Below are positions 15,861-23,649 of a stretch of 37,362 nucleotides of DNA, in pieces. Position 1 is the first letter of the stretch, and every line of letters starts with the position of its first letter. The DNA is taken from assembly GCF_001612965.1 (NCBI RefSeq), contig NZ_BDBL01000063.1:1-37362 (forward strand). Reading direction: 5' to 3'. A program made the position numbers and the translations under genes. Under the pieces are notes generated by a model. That model saw only the letters and a list, made by a program, of their open reading frames with translations. It was not told the DNA's origin and made no database searches. Source of the DNA: Nocardia kruczakiae NBRC 101016 (GTDB taxonomy: Bacteria > Actinomycetota > Actinomycetes > Mycobacteriales > Mycobacteriaceae).

Positions 15861-16832
15861 ATGACGACAGCCGGCCCGGCCGAGCCGCCGAACAGCGCTG
15901 CGGCAGAACCGCTTTCGAATATCCGAACCGGCCTCCGAATCGAACAGGCGGCCCGCAGACTCTGGGAGGCGAACGACATCGTGGCGGACGGTACCGAACT
16001 CGGCCCGACCGGACGCCCGCTGCGCGACATTCCCGAACCACCCCCGTCGTCGCGCAACGGTGACGCCCTGATCGTCGCCATGTGCAATCAGAAGGGCGGC
16101 GTCGGCAAGACCACCTCCACCATCAATCTCGGTGCGGCGCTGGCCGAATACGGCCGCCGGGTGTTGCTGGTCGACCTCGACCCGCAGGGCGCGCTGTCGG
16201 CCGGGCTGGGCGTGGCCCATCACGACCTCGACCAGACCGTGCACAATCTGCTCGTCGGCGGCCGGGCGAGCGTCGACGATGTGCTGCTCAACACCAAGGT
16301 CGACGGGATGGATCTGCTGCCGAGCAACATCGATCTCTCGGCGGCCGAAATTCAGCTGGTCAACGAGGTCGGCCGGGAACAGACCCTCGGCCGTGCGCTG
16401 GCCCCGCTGCGCGATCGCTACGACTACATCCTCATCGACTGCCAGCCCTCGCTGGGTCTGCTCACGGTCAACGCGCTGGCCTGCGCCGACGGCGTGATCA
16501 TCCCGATGGAATGCGAATACTTCTCGCTGCGTGGGCTCGCGCTGCTCACCGACACCGTCGAGAAGGTGCGGGACCGGCTCAACCCGCGGCTGGCGCTGTC
16601 GGGCATCGTTGTCACCATGTTCGATGCGCGATTGCTGCACTCCCGGCAGGTGATGGCCCGGGTGGTGGAGGTGTTCGGCGATCTGGTGTACGACACCGTG
16701 ATCAACCGGACCGTCCGTTTCCCCGATGCCAGTGTCGCCGGTGAGCCGATCACCACCTGGGCGCCGAAATCCGGTGGCGCGGAAGCGTATCGGGCGATGG
16801 CACGGGAAGTCATCCACCGGTCGGGCCGGTGA
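15861..16832 (+). CDS. parA: ParA/Soj family ATPase (Rv1708-like)
   Basis: 323 residues. A disordered N-terminus of about 65 residues precedes a deviant Walker A motif KGGVGKTT (78-85, with the signature Lys 78), Walker A' DLDPQGALSAGLG and Walker B YILIDCQPSLGLLTVNAL. This is the second, non-oriC-linked ParA-like protein of the Rv1708 type, encoded with scpA and scpB; the chromosomal parAB near dnaA would be separate. It probably acts in chromosome segregation or positioning through ATP-dependent dimerisation. GAAGGAG at 15846-15852, 8 nt before ATG 15861, fixes the start. A possible -10 (TAGCGT, 15753-15758) lies about 100 bp upstream. The stop overlaps scpA by 4 nt. In M. tuberculosis several genes separate xerD from this gene; here none does. 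Confidence 0.9.
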   Translation: MTTAGPAEPPNSAAAEPLSNIRTGLRIEQAARRLWEANDIVADGTELGPTGRPLRDIPEPPPSSRNGDALIVAMCNQKGGVGKTTSTINLGAALAEYGRRVLLVDLDPQGALSAGLGVAHHDLDQTVHNLLVGGRASVDDVLLNTKVDGMDLLPSNIDLSAAEIQLVNEVGREQTLGRALAPLRDRYDYILIDCQPSLGLLTVNALACADGVIIPMECEYFSLRGLALLTDTVEKVRDRLNPRLALSGIVVTMFDARLLHSRQVMARVVEVFGDLVYDTVINRTVRFPDASVAGEPITTWAPKSGGAEAYRAMAREVIHRSGR

Positions 16833-17701
16833 GCGAGGCCGGACCACCGGCTGCCGAGGTCGTACCGGAGAACAAGCCCGACGGGTTCCACCTGCGGCTG
16901 AGCAATTTTCAGGGTCCGTTCGACCTGTTGTTGCAGCTGATCAGCCAGCGGCGGCTCGATGTGACCGAGGTGGCGCTGCACAAGGTCACCGACGAGTTCA
17001 TCGCCTACACCAAAGAGCTCACCGCGAGCCTGGAACGCGATCCGACGCTGCGGGCCGATCGGATTCTCGATCAGACCACCGAATTCCTGGTGGTCGCCGC
17101 GACCCTGCTCGATCTGAAGGCCGCCCGGCTGCTGCCGTCCGGTGAGGTCACCGACGCCGACGACCTGGAACTGCTGGAAGCGCGCGATCTGCTGTTCGCG
17201 CGGCTGCTGCAGTATCGGGCGTTCAAACAGGTCGCCGAACTGCTCGGTGAGCTCGAGGCCGCCGCGTTGCGCCGGTACCCGCGGGCGGTGTCGCTGGAGG
17301 AACGCTTCCTGGACCTGCTGCCGGAGGTGAATCTCGGCGTCGACGCGGCGGGTTTCGCCGATATCGCCGCGGCCGCCTTCCGGCCCCGGCCGCGGCCGAC
17401 GGTCGGACTGGACCACCTGCACGCTCATTCCATCTCCGTCGCCGAACAGGCCGCGCTGGTTCTGGAGATGCTGAAGAAGCGCGGGGTGGGGGAGTGGTCG
17501 ACCTTCCACGACCTGTGCGCCGACTGCGAGATGCCGATCCAGATCGTCGCGCGCTTTCTCGCGCTGCTCGAGCTCTACCGCGGCAAGACGATCGAATTCG
17601 ACCAACCCGACCCGCTCGGCCCGCTGGCGGTGCGCTGGATCGGCGACGAGGCCGAGGGCGCGCCCGCCGAGCCCGTGACAATCGATGAGGACTACGGATG
17701 A
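16829..17701 (+). CDS. scpA: Segregation and condensation protein A
   Basis: 290 residues; the kleisin subunit that bridges the SMC dimer with ScpB in chromosome condensation. The N-terminal SMC-neck-binding region is clear: FHLRLSNFQGPFDLLLQLIS, then RRLDVTEVALHKVTDEFIAY, then TEFLVVAATLLDLKAARLLP. A C-terminal winged-helix part (VVLEMLKKRGVGEWSTFHDL type) binds the SMC cap. The start (GTG) overlaps the parA stop by 4 nt, and the stop overlaps scpB by 4 nt, so the three are translated together. Confidence 0.95.
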   Translation: MSEAGPPAAEVVPENKPDGFHLRLSNFQGPFDLLLQLISQRRLDVTEVALHKVTDEFIAYTKELTASLERDPTLRADRILDQTTEFLVVAATLLDLKAARLLPSGEVTDADDLELLEARDLLFARLLQYRAFKQVAELLGELEAAALRRYPRAVSLEERFLDLLPEVNLGVDAAGFADIAAAAFRPRPRPTVGLDHLHAHSISVAEQAALVLEMLKKRGVGEWSTFHDLCADCEMPIQIVARFLALLELYRGKTIEFDQPDPLGPLAVRWIGDEAEGAPAEPVTIDEDYG

Positions 17702-18486
17702 TGTCGCACGGTGAGCAGTCCGGTGATCGCGCGGAGGCCGAAGGCGAGACCGCGGTGGGGTCCGCGGGTACGCCGGAGCGGGCCGCCGTCGCCCCGGCAG
17801 ACGATGCCGTAACCGGAACTGTGACGGAGAACGCAGACACGGACGACGAGGCGGTTTCCCGTCCGCTCGACGATCAGGAATTGCGGTCGGCGCTCGAGGC
17901 GATGCTGCTGGTGGTGGATGCGCCGGCGCCGGTGGAACTGCTCGCGGCCGCGGTCGACGACGCACCCGCGCGGGTCGAGCGGGTGTTGCGGGAGATGTCG
18001 GCGGAATGGACTGCGCGAGGTAGCGGAATCGACCTGCGCTACGTGGGCGACGGGTGGCGTCTGTACACCCGGACCGAGTACGCGCCGTATGTCGAACGTA
18101 TGCTGTTGGACGGGGCGCGGTCGAAGCTCACCAGGGCCGCTTTGGAAACGTTGGCGGTTATCGCCTATCGTCAACCGGTTACGCGAGCACGAGTGAGTGC
18201 CGTGCGCGGGGTGAACGTCGACGGCGTGATCCGCACCCTGGTGGCTCGGGGACTGATCGCCGAGGCGGGCGCCGACGTCGACACCAACGGCACCCTCTAC
18301 GTCACCACCGAACTGTTCCTGGAACGGATCGGGCTCGCGTCGCTGGCGGAACTCCCGTCGCTGGCGCCCCTGCTACCGGGCGTCGACCTGATCGACGAGA
18401 TCAACGAGAGCCTGGATACCGACCCCCGGTACACCAAGCTGAAGAAACCCGCCGAATCGGATATCGATCTCGGCACCGAGGATTGA
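17698..18486 (+). CDS. scpB: Segregation and condensation protein B
   Basis: 262 residues; partner of ScpA. An acidic disordered N-terminus (about 1-58) is followed by two winged-helix domains. The first starts ELRSALEAMLLVVDAPAPVE; the second has LTRAALETLAVIAYRQPVTR and VSAVRGVNVDGVIRTLVARG, the most conserved ScpB blocks. The ATG at 17698 overlaps the scpA stop (ATGA); a second ATG at 17701 follows at once. The C-terminal 40 residues are acidic and probably flexible. Confidence 0.94.
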   Translation: MMSHGEQSGDRAEAEGETAVGSAGTPERAAVAPADDAVTGTVTENADTDDEAVSRPLDDQELRSALEAMLLVVDAPAPVELLAAAVDDAPARVERVLREMSAEWTARGSGIDLRYVGDGWRLYTRTEYAPYVERMLLDGARSKLTRAALETLAVIAYRQPVTRARVSAVRGVNVDGVIRTLVARGLIAEAGADVDTNGTLYVTTELFLERIGLASLAELPSLAPLLPGVDLIDEINESLDTDPRYTKLKKPAESDIDLGTED

Positions 18487-18527
18487 CCGGATCCGCAGCG
18501 GATCCTGTCGACTGATCAGAGGACCAC

Positions 18528-20117
18528 GTGAATACACCCGCTCGCCGAGATGGCACACCGGACCGCAGGAAAAGACAGAGCGACCCGCCCCGCGGCGGCG
18601 GACGCCCGGCACGAGGGGCGGCCGGCCGCTCCGACGACGGACGCGGAGGATCACGCGGCGACCGCTACGGCCGTCGGGAGGACAGCTCCGGCCGCGGCGG
18701 CGACACTCGCGGAGCACGCTCCGGACGAGGGGACGACCGCTACGGCCGCGGGGGCGACAGCGGCTACAGCCGGGGTGGCGACCGCCCGGGCCGAGGGGAC
18801 GACCGTTACGGCCGTGGGAGTGACAGCTACGGGCGTGGTGATCGCTCCGGTCGCGGGGACGACCGTTATGGCCGTGGAGGGGACAGCTACGGACGTGGTG
18901 GTGACCGCTCCGGCCGAGGAGATGACCGTTACGGCCGCGGGGGCGACAGCGGCTACAGCCGTGGTGGTGACCGCCCGGGCCGAGGGGACGATCGGTACGG
19001 CCGTGGGGGCGACAGTTACGGACGTGGTGGCGACCGCTCCGGCCGAGGGGACGATCGCTACAACCGTGGCGGCGAGAGCTACGGCCGCAGCGGCGACAGC
19101 GCCGGACGTGGTTCACGGCCCGAAGGTGGCCACGGCCGAGGCGATCGGGTCGCTCGCGGCCAAGCGGCCGGTGACTCGCGCTACGGCCGCGGCGATGCCC
19201 GTCCGTCGCGCGGCGATTCGCCCGCCGGATCGCGGGACCGCGGCGCCGCCGCCGGTCGCTCTCGCGCGGCCGCCCCGAAGCCGAAGAAGCGCAAGACACC
19301 GCCGACCGTGCTGAGCTTCGCCAAACCCGCCCGCCACCAGCATGTCGAGGTTGCGGAATCCGGTCCGAAGAAGTTGCCGTGGGGTGAGGGGGAGCGTCTG
19401 CAGAAGGTGCTCGCCAAGGCGGGTGTGGCCTCGCGCCGCGCGGCCGAAGAGCTCATCGAACAGGGCCGCGTCGAGGTCGACGGTGCGGTCGTGCGCGAAC
19501 AGGGCCTGCGCATCGATCCCGATACCGCCGTGGTGCGGGTCGACGGGGTCCGCGTCGTGGTTCGCGACGAGCAGGTCTACCTGGCGCTGAACAAGCCCAA
19601 GGGCTTCCAGTCGACGATGTCGGACGAAATGGGCCGCCCCTGTGTCGGCGATATCGTCGCCGAGCGGGTCATGGCCGGTCAGCGGCTGTTCCACGTCGGC
19701 CGTCTCGACGCCGATACCGAGGGTCTGCTGCTGCTCACCAACGACGGCGACCTCGCGCATCGGCTGATGCACCCGTCGTTCCAGGTGTCGAAAACCTATC
19801 TCGCGACGGTGCAGGGTGAGATGCAGCGTGGCGTCGGCAAGCAACTGCGCGACGGTGTCGAACTCGAGGACGGCCCGGCGAAGGTCGACAAATTCCAGGT
19901 GCTCGAGGTCGCCGAGGGCAAAACGCTGGTCCGCGTGATTCTGCACGAGGGCCGCAAGCACATCGTGCGGCGCTTGCTCGCGGAGGTCGGGTATCCGGTG
20001 ATCGCGCTGGTTCGCACGCATATCGGGCCGGTCGCGCTGGGGGATCAACGGTCGGGCACCCTGCGAGTGCTGGGCCGCGACGAAATCGGGAAGTTGTACG
20101 AGGCGGTGGAGTTGTGA
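18528..20117 (+). CDS. rluB: 23S rRNA pseudouridine synthase, RluB family, with long Arg/Gly-rich N-terminal extension
   Basis: 529 residues, roughly twice the 254 of M. tuberculosis Rv1711. The C-terminal 245 residues are a standard RsuA/RluB enzyme: S4 RNA-binding domain from about 285 (GERLQKVLAKAGVASRRAAE), then the synthase domain with LALNKPKGFQST and the catalytic Asp (about 394) in GRLDADTEGLLLLTNDG, and LHEGRKHIVRRLL. The N-terminal 270 residues are low-complexity and disordered, built largely on a GRGDDRYGRGGDSYGRGGDR-type unit. The GTG at 18528 follows GAGG by 5 nt. The reaction is uridine-to-pseudouridine conversion in 23S rRNA helix 89-type sites, by family. The extension may strengthen RNA binding or drive condensation, which is inference. 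Confidence 0.9.
   Translation: MNTPARRDGTPDRRKRQSDPPRGGGRPARGAAGRSDDGRGGSRGDRYGRREDSSGRGGDTRGARSGRGDDRYGRGGDSGYSRGGDRPGRGDDRYGRGSDSYGRGDRSGRGDDRYGRGGDSYGRGGDRSGRGDDRYGRGGDSGYSRGGDRPGRGDDRYGRGGDSYGRGGDRSGRGDDRYNRGGESYGRSGDSAGRGSRPEGGHGRGDRVARGQAAGDSRYGRGDARPSRGDSPAGSRDRGAAAGRSRAAAPKPKKRKTPPTVLSFAKPARHQHVEVAESGPKKLPWGEGERLQKVLAKAGVASRRAAEELIEQGRVEVDGAVVREQGLRIDPDTAVVRVDGVRVVVRDEQVYLALNKPKGFQSTMSDEMGRPCVGDIVAERVMAGQRLFHVGRLDADTEGLLLLTNDGDLAHRLMHPSFQVSKTYLATVQGEMQRGVGKQLRDGVELEDGPAKVDKFQVLEVAEGKTLVRVILHEGRKHIVRRLLAEVGYPVIALVRTHIGPVALGDQRSGTLRVLGRDEIGKLYEAVEL
18723..19103 (+). repeat. About 63-bp in-frame tandem repeat in rluB, six units
   Basis: Six units of 20-22 residues start with GRGDDRYGRG. 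Two variants alternate: a 20-21-residue form with GDSYGRGGDRS and a 22-residue form with GDSGYSRGGDRP (units 1 and 4). The last unit is diverged (RYNRGGESYGRSGDSA). Confidence 0.88.
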
Positions 20118-20161
20118 GTGGTGTGGACATGCTGGACGATCGGATCCGAGGAGGCCGTGAC

Positions 20162-20884
20162 GTGGTGGAATCCGGCATCGGCGACGGCATCCCCGGCGCG
20201 GAACTCGTCGTCGCCATGGACGGGCCTTCGGGCACCGGCAAGTCGAGTGTGTCGCGCCGGCTCGCGGCGCGGCTCGACGCACGCTATCTCGACACCGGCG
20301 CGATGTACCGCGTCGCGACACTGCGGGTGCTGCGCAGCGGCGTCGAGCTGACCGATCCGGCCGAGATCGCGGCCGCGGTCAAGGATCTGCCGCTCACCAT
20401 CGGCACCGATCCCGGCCACGAACTGATCGAACTCGACGGTGAGGACGTCTCGTCCGAGATTCGCGGCGACGCGGTGACCAAGGCGGTTTCCGCCGTCTCC
20501 GCGGTAGCCGAGGTGCGGACGCAACTCGTCGCGCTGCAGCGCGAGATCGCGGCCGCGGCCGGGCGCATCGTGGTCGAGGGCCGCGATATCGGCACGGTTG
20601 TGCTGCCCGACGCCGATGCCAAGATCTATCTGACCGCGTCGGCGCAGGCCCGCGCGGCGCGGCGCAATCAGCAGAACATCGCCGAGGGCCGCGGCGACGA
20701 TTACGAGGCGGTGCTGGCCGATGTGCAGCGCCGCGACAATCTGGATTCCACCCGCGCTGTCTCGCCGCTGCGCCCGGCCGCGGACGCGGTGCAGGTCGAC
20801 ACCAGCGAGCTGAGCATGGACCAGGTCATCGACGAGCTGTACCGGGTTGTGGCGCAGCAGATTACGGTGGGAGAACGTAGATGA
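20162..20884 (+). CDS. cmk: Cytidylate kinase
   Basis: 240 residues; phosphorylates CMP and dCMP with ATP. The P-loop GPSGTGKSS is at 21-29, followed by ARYLDTGAMYRVAT (CMP site), GRDIGTVVLPDADAKIYLTA and RAARRNQQN (lid). Two starts compete. GTG 20114 overlaps the rluB stop, but GTG 20162 has a perfect AGGAGG at 20149-20154 with 7-nt spacing and gives a protein close to family length, so I prefer it. The stop overlaps der by 4 nt. CTP supply for RNA and phospholipids is the expected role. Confidence 0.93.
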   Translation: MVESGIGDGIPGAELVVAMDGPSGTGKSSVSRRLAARLDARYLDTGAMYRVATLRVLRSGVELTDPAEIAAAVKDLPLTIGTDPGHELIELDGEDVSSEIRGDAVTKAVSAVSAVAEVRTQLVALQREIAAAAGRIVVEGRDIGTVVLPDADAKIYLTASAQARAARRNQQNIAEGRGDDYEAVLADVQRRDNLDSTRAVSPLRPAADAVQVDTSELSMDQVIDELYRVVAQQITVGERR

Positions 20885-22323
20885 GCCCGAGTGTGACACC
20901 GAGTTCGAACTCCGACACCCTCGCCGGCGACGGTATCTGGTCCGACGAAACCGAGTGGGAGATCGCCGATTTCGAGGGCGACGCGGAGGCGCACGAACAT
21001 GTGCCGATGCCCACCGTGGCCGTCGTCGGCCGCCCGAATGTCGGCAAATCGACGCTGGTGAACCGGATCCTGGGCCGCCGCGAGGCCGTCGTGGAGGATA
21101 TTCCGGGCGTCACCCGTGACCGGGTGTCGTACGAGGCGAGCTGGGCCGGACGCCGATTCCTGGTGCAGGACACCGGCGGCTGGGAGCCCGACGCCAAGGG
21201 GCTGCAGCAGGCGGTGGCCCGGCAGGCCGAACTGGCGATGCAGACCGCCGACGCGATCCTGCTGGTCGTGGACGCCACCGTCGGTGCGACCGCGACCGAC
21301 GAAGCGGCGGTGAAGGCGTTGCGGCGCTCCAAGACTCCGGTGATCCTGGTCGCCAACAAGGTCGACGGCGAGAAGGCCGAGGCCGATGCGGCCGTGCTGT
21401 GGTCGCTCGGCCTGGGGGAGCCGCGGATGGTGTCGGCGGCACACGGTCGCGGTACCGGCGATCTGCTCGACGATGTCCTGGCGGTGCTGCCGGAGACTCC
21501 GCGCGAGGGTTCCGGGGGAGGGGGCCCGCGGCGCGTGGCGCTGGTCGGCAAGCCGAATGTCGGCAAGTCCAGCCTGCTGAACAAGCTCTCCGGTGACGAG
21601 CGCTCGGTGGTGCACGATGTCGCCGGAACGACGGTCGATCCGGTCGACTCGCTGGTCGAATTGGGCGGCAAGCCATGGCGTTTCGTCGACACGGCGGGTC
21701 TGCGCCGCAAGGTCGGCACCGCCGACGGAACCGAGTTCTACGCCTCGTTGCGCACCAAGGCCGCCATCGAGGCCGCCGAGGTCGCGATCATGCTCATCGA
21801 TGCCTCCGAACCGATCACCGAACAGGATCTGCGGGTGATCGGCATGGTCGCCGATGCCGGTCGCGCGCTGGTGCTCGCGTTCAACAAGTGGGATCTGGTC
21901 GACGAGGATCGCCGCTACCAGCTCGAGCGTGAGGTCGAGCGCGAATTGGTGCGGGTGCCGTGGGCGCAGCGGGTGAACATCTCCGCCCACACCGGCCGCG
22001 CGGTCCAAAAGCTCGTTCCGGCAATGGAAACCGCACTCGAGTCCTGGGACAAGCGGATTCCCACGGGCCGGCTCAACACCTGGCTCAAGGAGGTCATCGC
22101 GGCCACGCCGCCGCCGATGCGGGGCGGGCGCTTGCCGCGCGTGCTGTTCGCGACCCAGGCGACCACCCGGCCGCCGACGTTCGTGCTGTTCACCACCGGC
22201 TTCCTGGAGGCCGGCTACCGCCGTTTCCTGGAGCGCCGCCTGCGTGAGGAATTCGGTTTCGACGGTTCCCCGGTACGCATCTCGGTGCGTGTGCGCGAGA
22301 AGCGGGATCGTTCGAAGAAATAG
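20881..22323 (+). CDS. der: Ribosome biogenesis GTPase Der (EngA)
   Basis: 480 residues with two tandem GTPase domains and a C-terminal KH-like domain. G1 of domain 1 is GRPNVGKST (50-58), with DTGGW as G3 and NKVD as G4. G1 of domain 2 is GKPNVGKSS (223-231), with DTAGL and NKWD. The KH-like part begins near 390 (RIPTGRLNTWLKEVIAATPP) and ends in a basic tail. Der assists 50S subunit assembly. The first 40 residues are an acidic extension before the first strand, as in other actinobacteria. It is the last gene of the parA-der run and is followed by a hairpin terminator 10 nt past the stop. Confidence 0.95.
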   Translation: MSPSVTPSSNSDTLAGDGIWSDETEWEIADFEGDAEAHEHVPMPTVAVVGRPNVGKSTLVNRILGRREAVVEDIPGVTRDRVSYEASWAGRRFLVQDTGGWEPDAKGLQQAVARQAELAMQTADAILLVVDATVGATATDEAAVKALRRSKTPVILVANKVDGEKAEADAAVLWSLGLGEPRMVSAAHGRGTGDLLDDVLAVLPETPREGSGGGGPRRVALVGKPNVGKSSLLNKLSGDERSVVHDVAGTTVDPVDSLVELGGKPWRFVDTAGLRRKVGTADGTEFYASLRTKAAIEAAEVAIMLIDASEPITEQDLRVIGMVADAGRALVLAFNKWDLVDEDRRYQLEREVERELVRVPWAQRVNISAHTGRAVQKLVPAMETALESWDKRIPTGRLNTWLKEVIAATPPPMRGGRLPRVLFATQATTRPPTFVLFTTGFLEAGYRRFLERRLREEFGFDGSPVRISVRVREKRDRSKK

Positions 22324-22332
22324 GGGAAAGTG

Positions 22333-22363
22333 CCGGTGCGGGCGGATTTTCCGTCCGCACCGG
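22333..22363 (+). terminator. Hairpin terminator of the parA-der run
   Basis: CCGGTGCGGGCGG pairs with CCGTCCGCACCGG over 13 bp (one G-U pair) around an ATTTT loop. It starts 10 nt after the der stop. No T-tract follows, as is common in actinobacteria. Confidence 0.75.
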
Positions 22364-22640
22364 ACGCTCTGCCGGTCGTGTCGATGGGAGTTCGCCGCGC
22401 CGTTCGGAGGGCACTCGTTCATTACCTCACCGACATATGCGCATTAAAACATGTATGTACGGAATGTCGGGGCAAGCCCGGCTTTGCCGCGGCGGCGACT
22501 CTCACGAGAAGGCATCGACCGGGCCGACTCGCGGCAGTTCGGTCCGTACCGCACGGTGAGGTGCAGCGAGTTGCGTTCGGGGCGGGGCGGACTCGGGGAG
22601 GGCGAGCCGGTGTCTTCGAATGCGCCCGTTTGGGTCACGA
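22364..22640. other. Gene-free stretch after der
   Basis: No credible gene on either strand. Open frames overlap the terminator or lack ribosome binding sites. A small AT-rich patch (about 22430-22465) stands out from the GC-rich surroundings. Confidence 0.5.
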
Positions 22641-22656
22641 TGTGAACCGCATCACG
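22641..22656. promoter_or_regulatory. CRP/GlxR-type site TGTGA-N6-TCACG
   Basis: TGTGAACCGCATCACG matches the CRP-family consensus TGTGA-N6-TCACA at nine of ten defined positions. It ends 41 bp upstream of the ATG of a 26-codon reading frame. A TACGGT hexamer (22658-22663) follows immediately and could be a -10. Confidence 0.5.
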
Positions 22657-22697
22657 CTACGGTGAATCCGCTTGGCCCACAATCGAAGAGGTTTGCC

Positions 22698-22778
22698 ATG
22701 TGGAGCATCGCCGTCCTGTCGGTCATCGCCGCCGCACTCATCGCCGCCGGATTTTCCGCCGGGTTCCCGGACAAGTAG
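22698..22778 (+). CDS. Possible 26-residue membrane peptide
   Basis: ATG 22698 to TAG 22778 encodes a 26-residue peptide beginning MWSIAVLSVIAAALIAAGFS and ending in a short polar tail, GFPDK. The first 19 residues would span a membrane once. AGAGG at 22688-22692 lies 5 nt before the ATG, and a CRP-type site is further upstream. I do not recognise the family; it is not clearly KdpF-, CydX- or MetS-like. Length alone gives little statistical weight, so the call depends on the ribosome binding site, hydrophobicity and upstream site. Confidence 0.45.
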   Translation: MWSIAVLSVIAAALIAAGFSAGFPDK

Positions 22779-22972
22779 TCAGCGGGGTCATGCGGCTTCG
22801 CGTCGGTGGCCCCCTGCATCGCCGTGCGGGCCGGCGATGGCACGTCATCCGGGTGCGGAAGGGTAGGGCGGATGACACCGACGCCCCGATGCTGTGCGGC
22901 CGGTCAGATATCTTTCGGCGGGCTCGAATCACCCTATGGCGCAGGGGAATACGCTGATTCCGCCTCGGACGA

Positions 22973-23575
22973 TCACGCAGAGTCCTCCGCATCGAGCCGG
23001 TCGGCGACGAACCGGATAGCCCGGGCGAGATCGCGTCCGCGCGGCATGCTGTCCGCGTCGATCAGCTGGTGCGCCGCCAATCCGGTGAGCAGCACCTGAT
23101 ACAGCGCGCCGACCGCTTCGGTGTCGGTGGCCGGAGGTGTGGCGCGCGCGGTTCCCTCGGTGGGCTCGTCGAGTCCCTCGATCAGCCGTGCGAGGCCCGA
23201 GCGTGCCTCGCCGAGGTTCTCGGCCAGCCGGTCCCGGATCTCCGAGTGGGCCAGGGCGTCGAAGGTGGCCGACCAGAGGCCGCGGTGGGTGGCGAGGCTG
23301 TCGATCACCGCGTCCCACCGCGCCTCGAATCGCCCGGCCGACGGCGATGTGGCCGGTGGTGAATCCGCCACGGCCCCGGCCAATTCCGTTCCCCAGTCAC
23401 GGGTGGCCTGGGCCAGCGCCTCGCCGAGCAGCGCCTCCTTGGATCCGAAGTGATAGCCGATCGCGGCCATGCTCACCCCGGCTGCCGTGGCGATATCGCG
23501 CACCGTCGTCCGGTCGTATCCCTTGTCGAAGAGGCATTGCCGGGCTCCGGCCAATAGATCCTCGCGATTTCCCAT
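22973..23575 (-). CDS. TetR family transcriptional repressor
   Basis: 200 residues. The N-terminal helix-turn-helix is typical: REDLLAGARQCLFDKGYDRT, then VRDIATAAGVSMAAIGYHFG with the SKEALL helix (about 20-54). The C-terminal ligand-binding domain is divergent (LATHRGLWSATFDALAHSEI region), so the ligand is unknown. It is divergent from an FAD monooxygenase gene with only 74 bp between the starts; two inverted repeats there are likely operators. A TACTCT hexamer 7 nt upstream of the ATG and no Shine-Dalgarno sequence suggest a leaderless mRNA. It most likely represses itself and the monooxygenase. Confidence 0.88.
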   Translation of the reverse strand: MGNREDLLAGARQCLFDKGYDRTTVRDIATAAGVSMAAIGYHFGSKEALLGEALAQATRDWGTELAGAVADSPPATSPSAGRFEARWDAVIDSLATHRGLWSATFDALAHSEIRDRLAENLGEARSGLARLIEGLDEPTEGTARATPPATDTEAVGALYQVLLTGLAAHQLIDADSMPRGRDLARAIRFVADRLDAEDSA

Positions 23576-23582
23576 GCCCGAC

Positions 23583-23588
23583 AGAGTA
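23583..23588 (-). promoter_or_regulatory. -10 hexamer of the TetR gene
   Basis: On the minus strand TACTCT is followed by 7 nt and the ATG at 23575. The -35 region is not clear. Transcription would start at or next to the A of the start codon. Confidence 0.4.
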
Positions 23589-23601
23589 GCGCATTCGCCT
23601 T

Positions 23602-23628
23602 AGACAAACGTCTTGCGCGATTGCGCAA
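23602..23628. promoter_or_regulatory. Probable TetR operator: two adjacent inverted repeats
   Basis: AGAC-AAAC-GTCT (23602-23613) is followed by TTGCGC-GATT-GCGCAA (23613-23628). The second, a perfect 6-bp inverted repeat, covers the -35 of the monooxygenase promoter. This position suits repression of both divergent genes. Confidence 0.6.
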
Positions 23629-23642
23629 ATTCGCTGTACGGT
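23613..23642 (+). promoter_or_regulatory. Promoter of the FAD monooxygenase gene
   Basis: TTGCGC (23613-23618) and TACGGT (23637-23642) are 18 bp apart. The ATG is 7 nt beyond the -10, predicting a leaderless mRNA. Confidence 0.6.
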
Positions 23643-23649
23643 TCCCACC

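Noticed and set aside
22330..22665. 111-codon plus-strand frame after der
   Set aside because: It begins within the der terminator hairpin and shows no recognisable domain.
22779..22960. Possible riboswitch-like GC-rich folds before the end of the TetR gene
   Set aside because: No known riboswitch core motif was seen, and the region lies downstream of the convergent genes rather than in a 5' leader.
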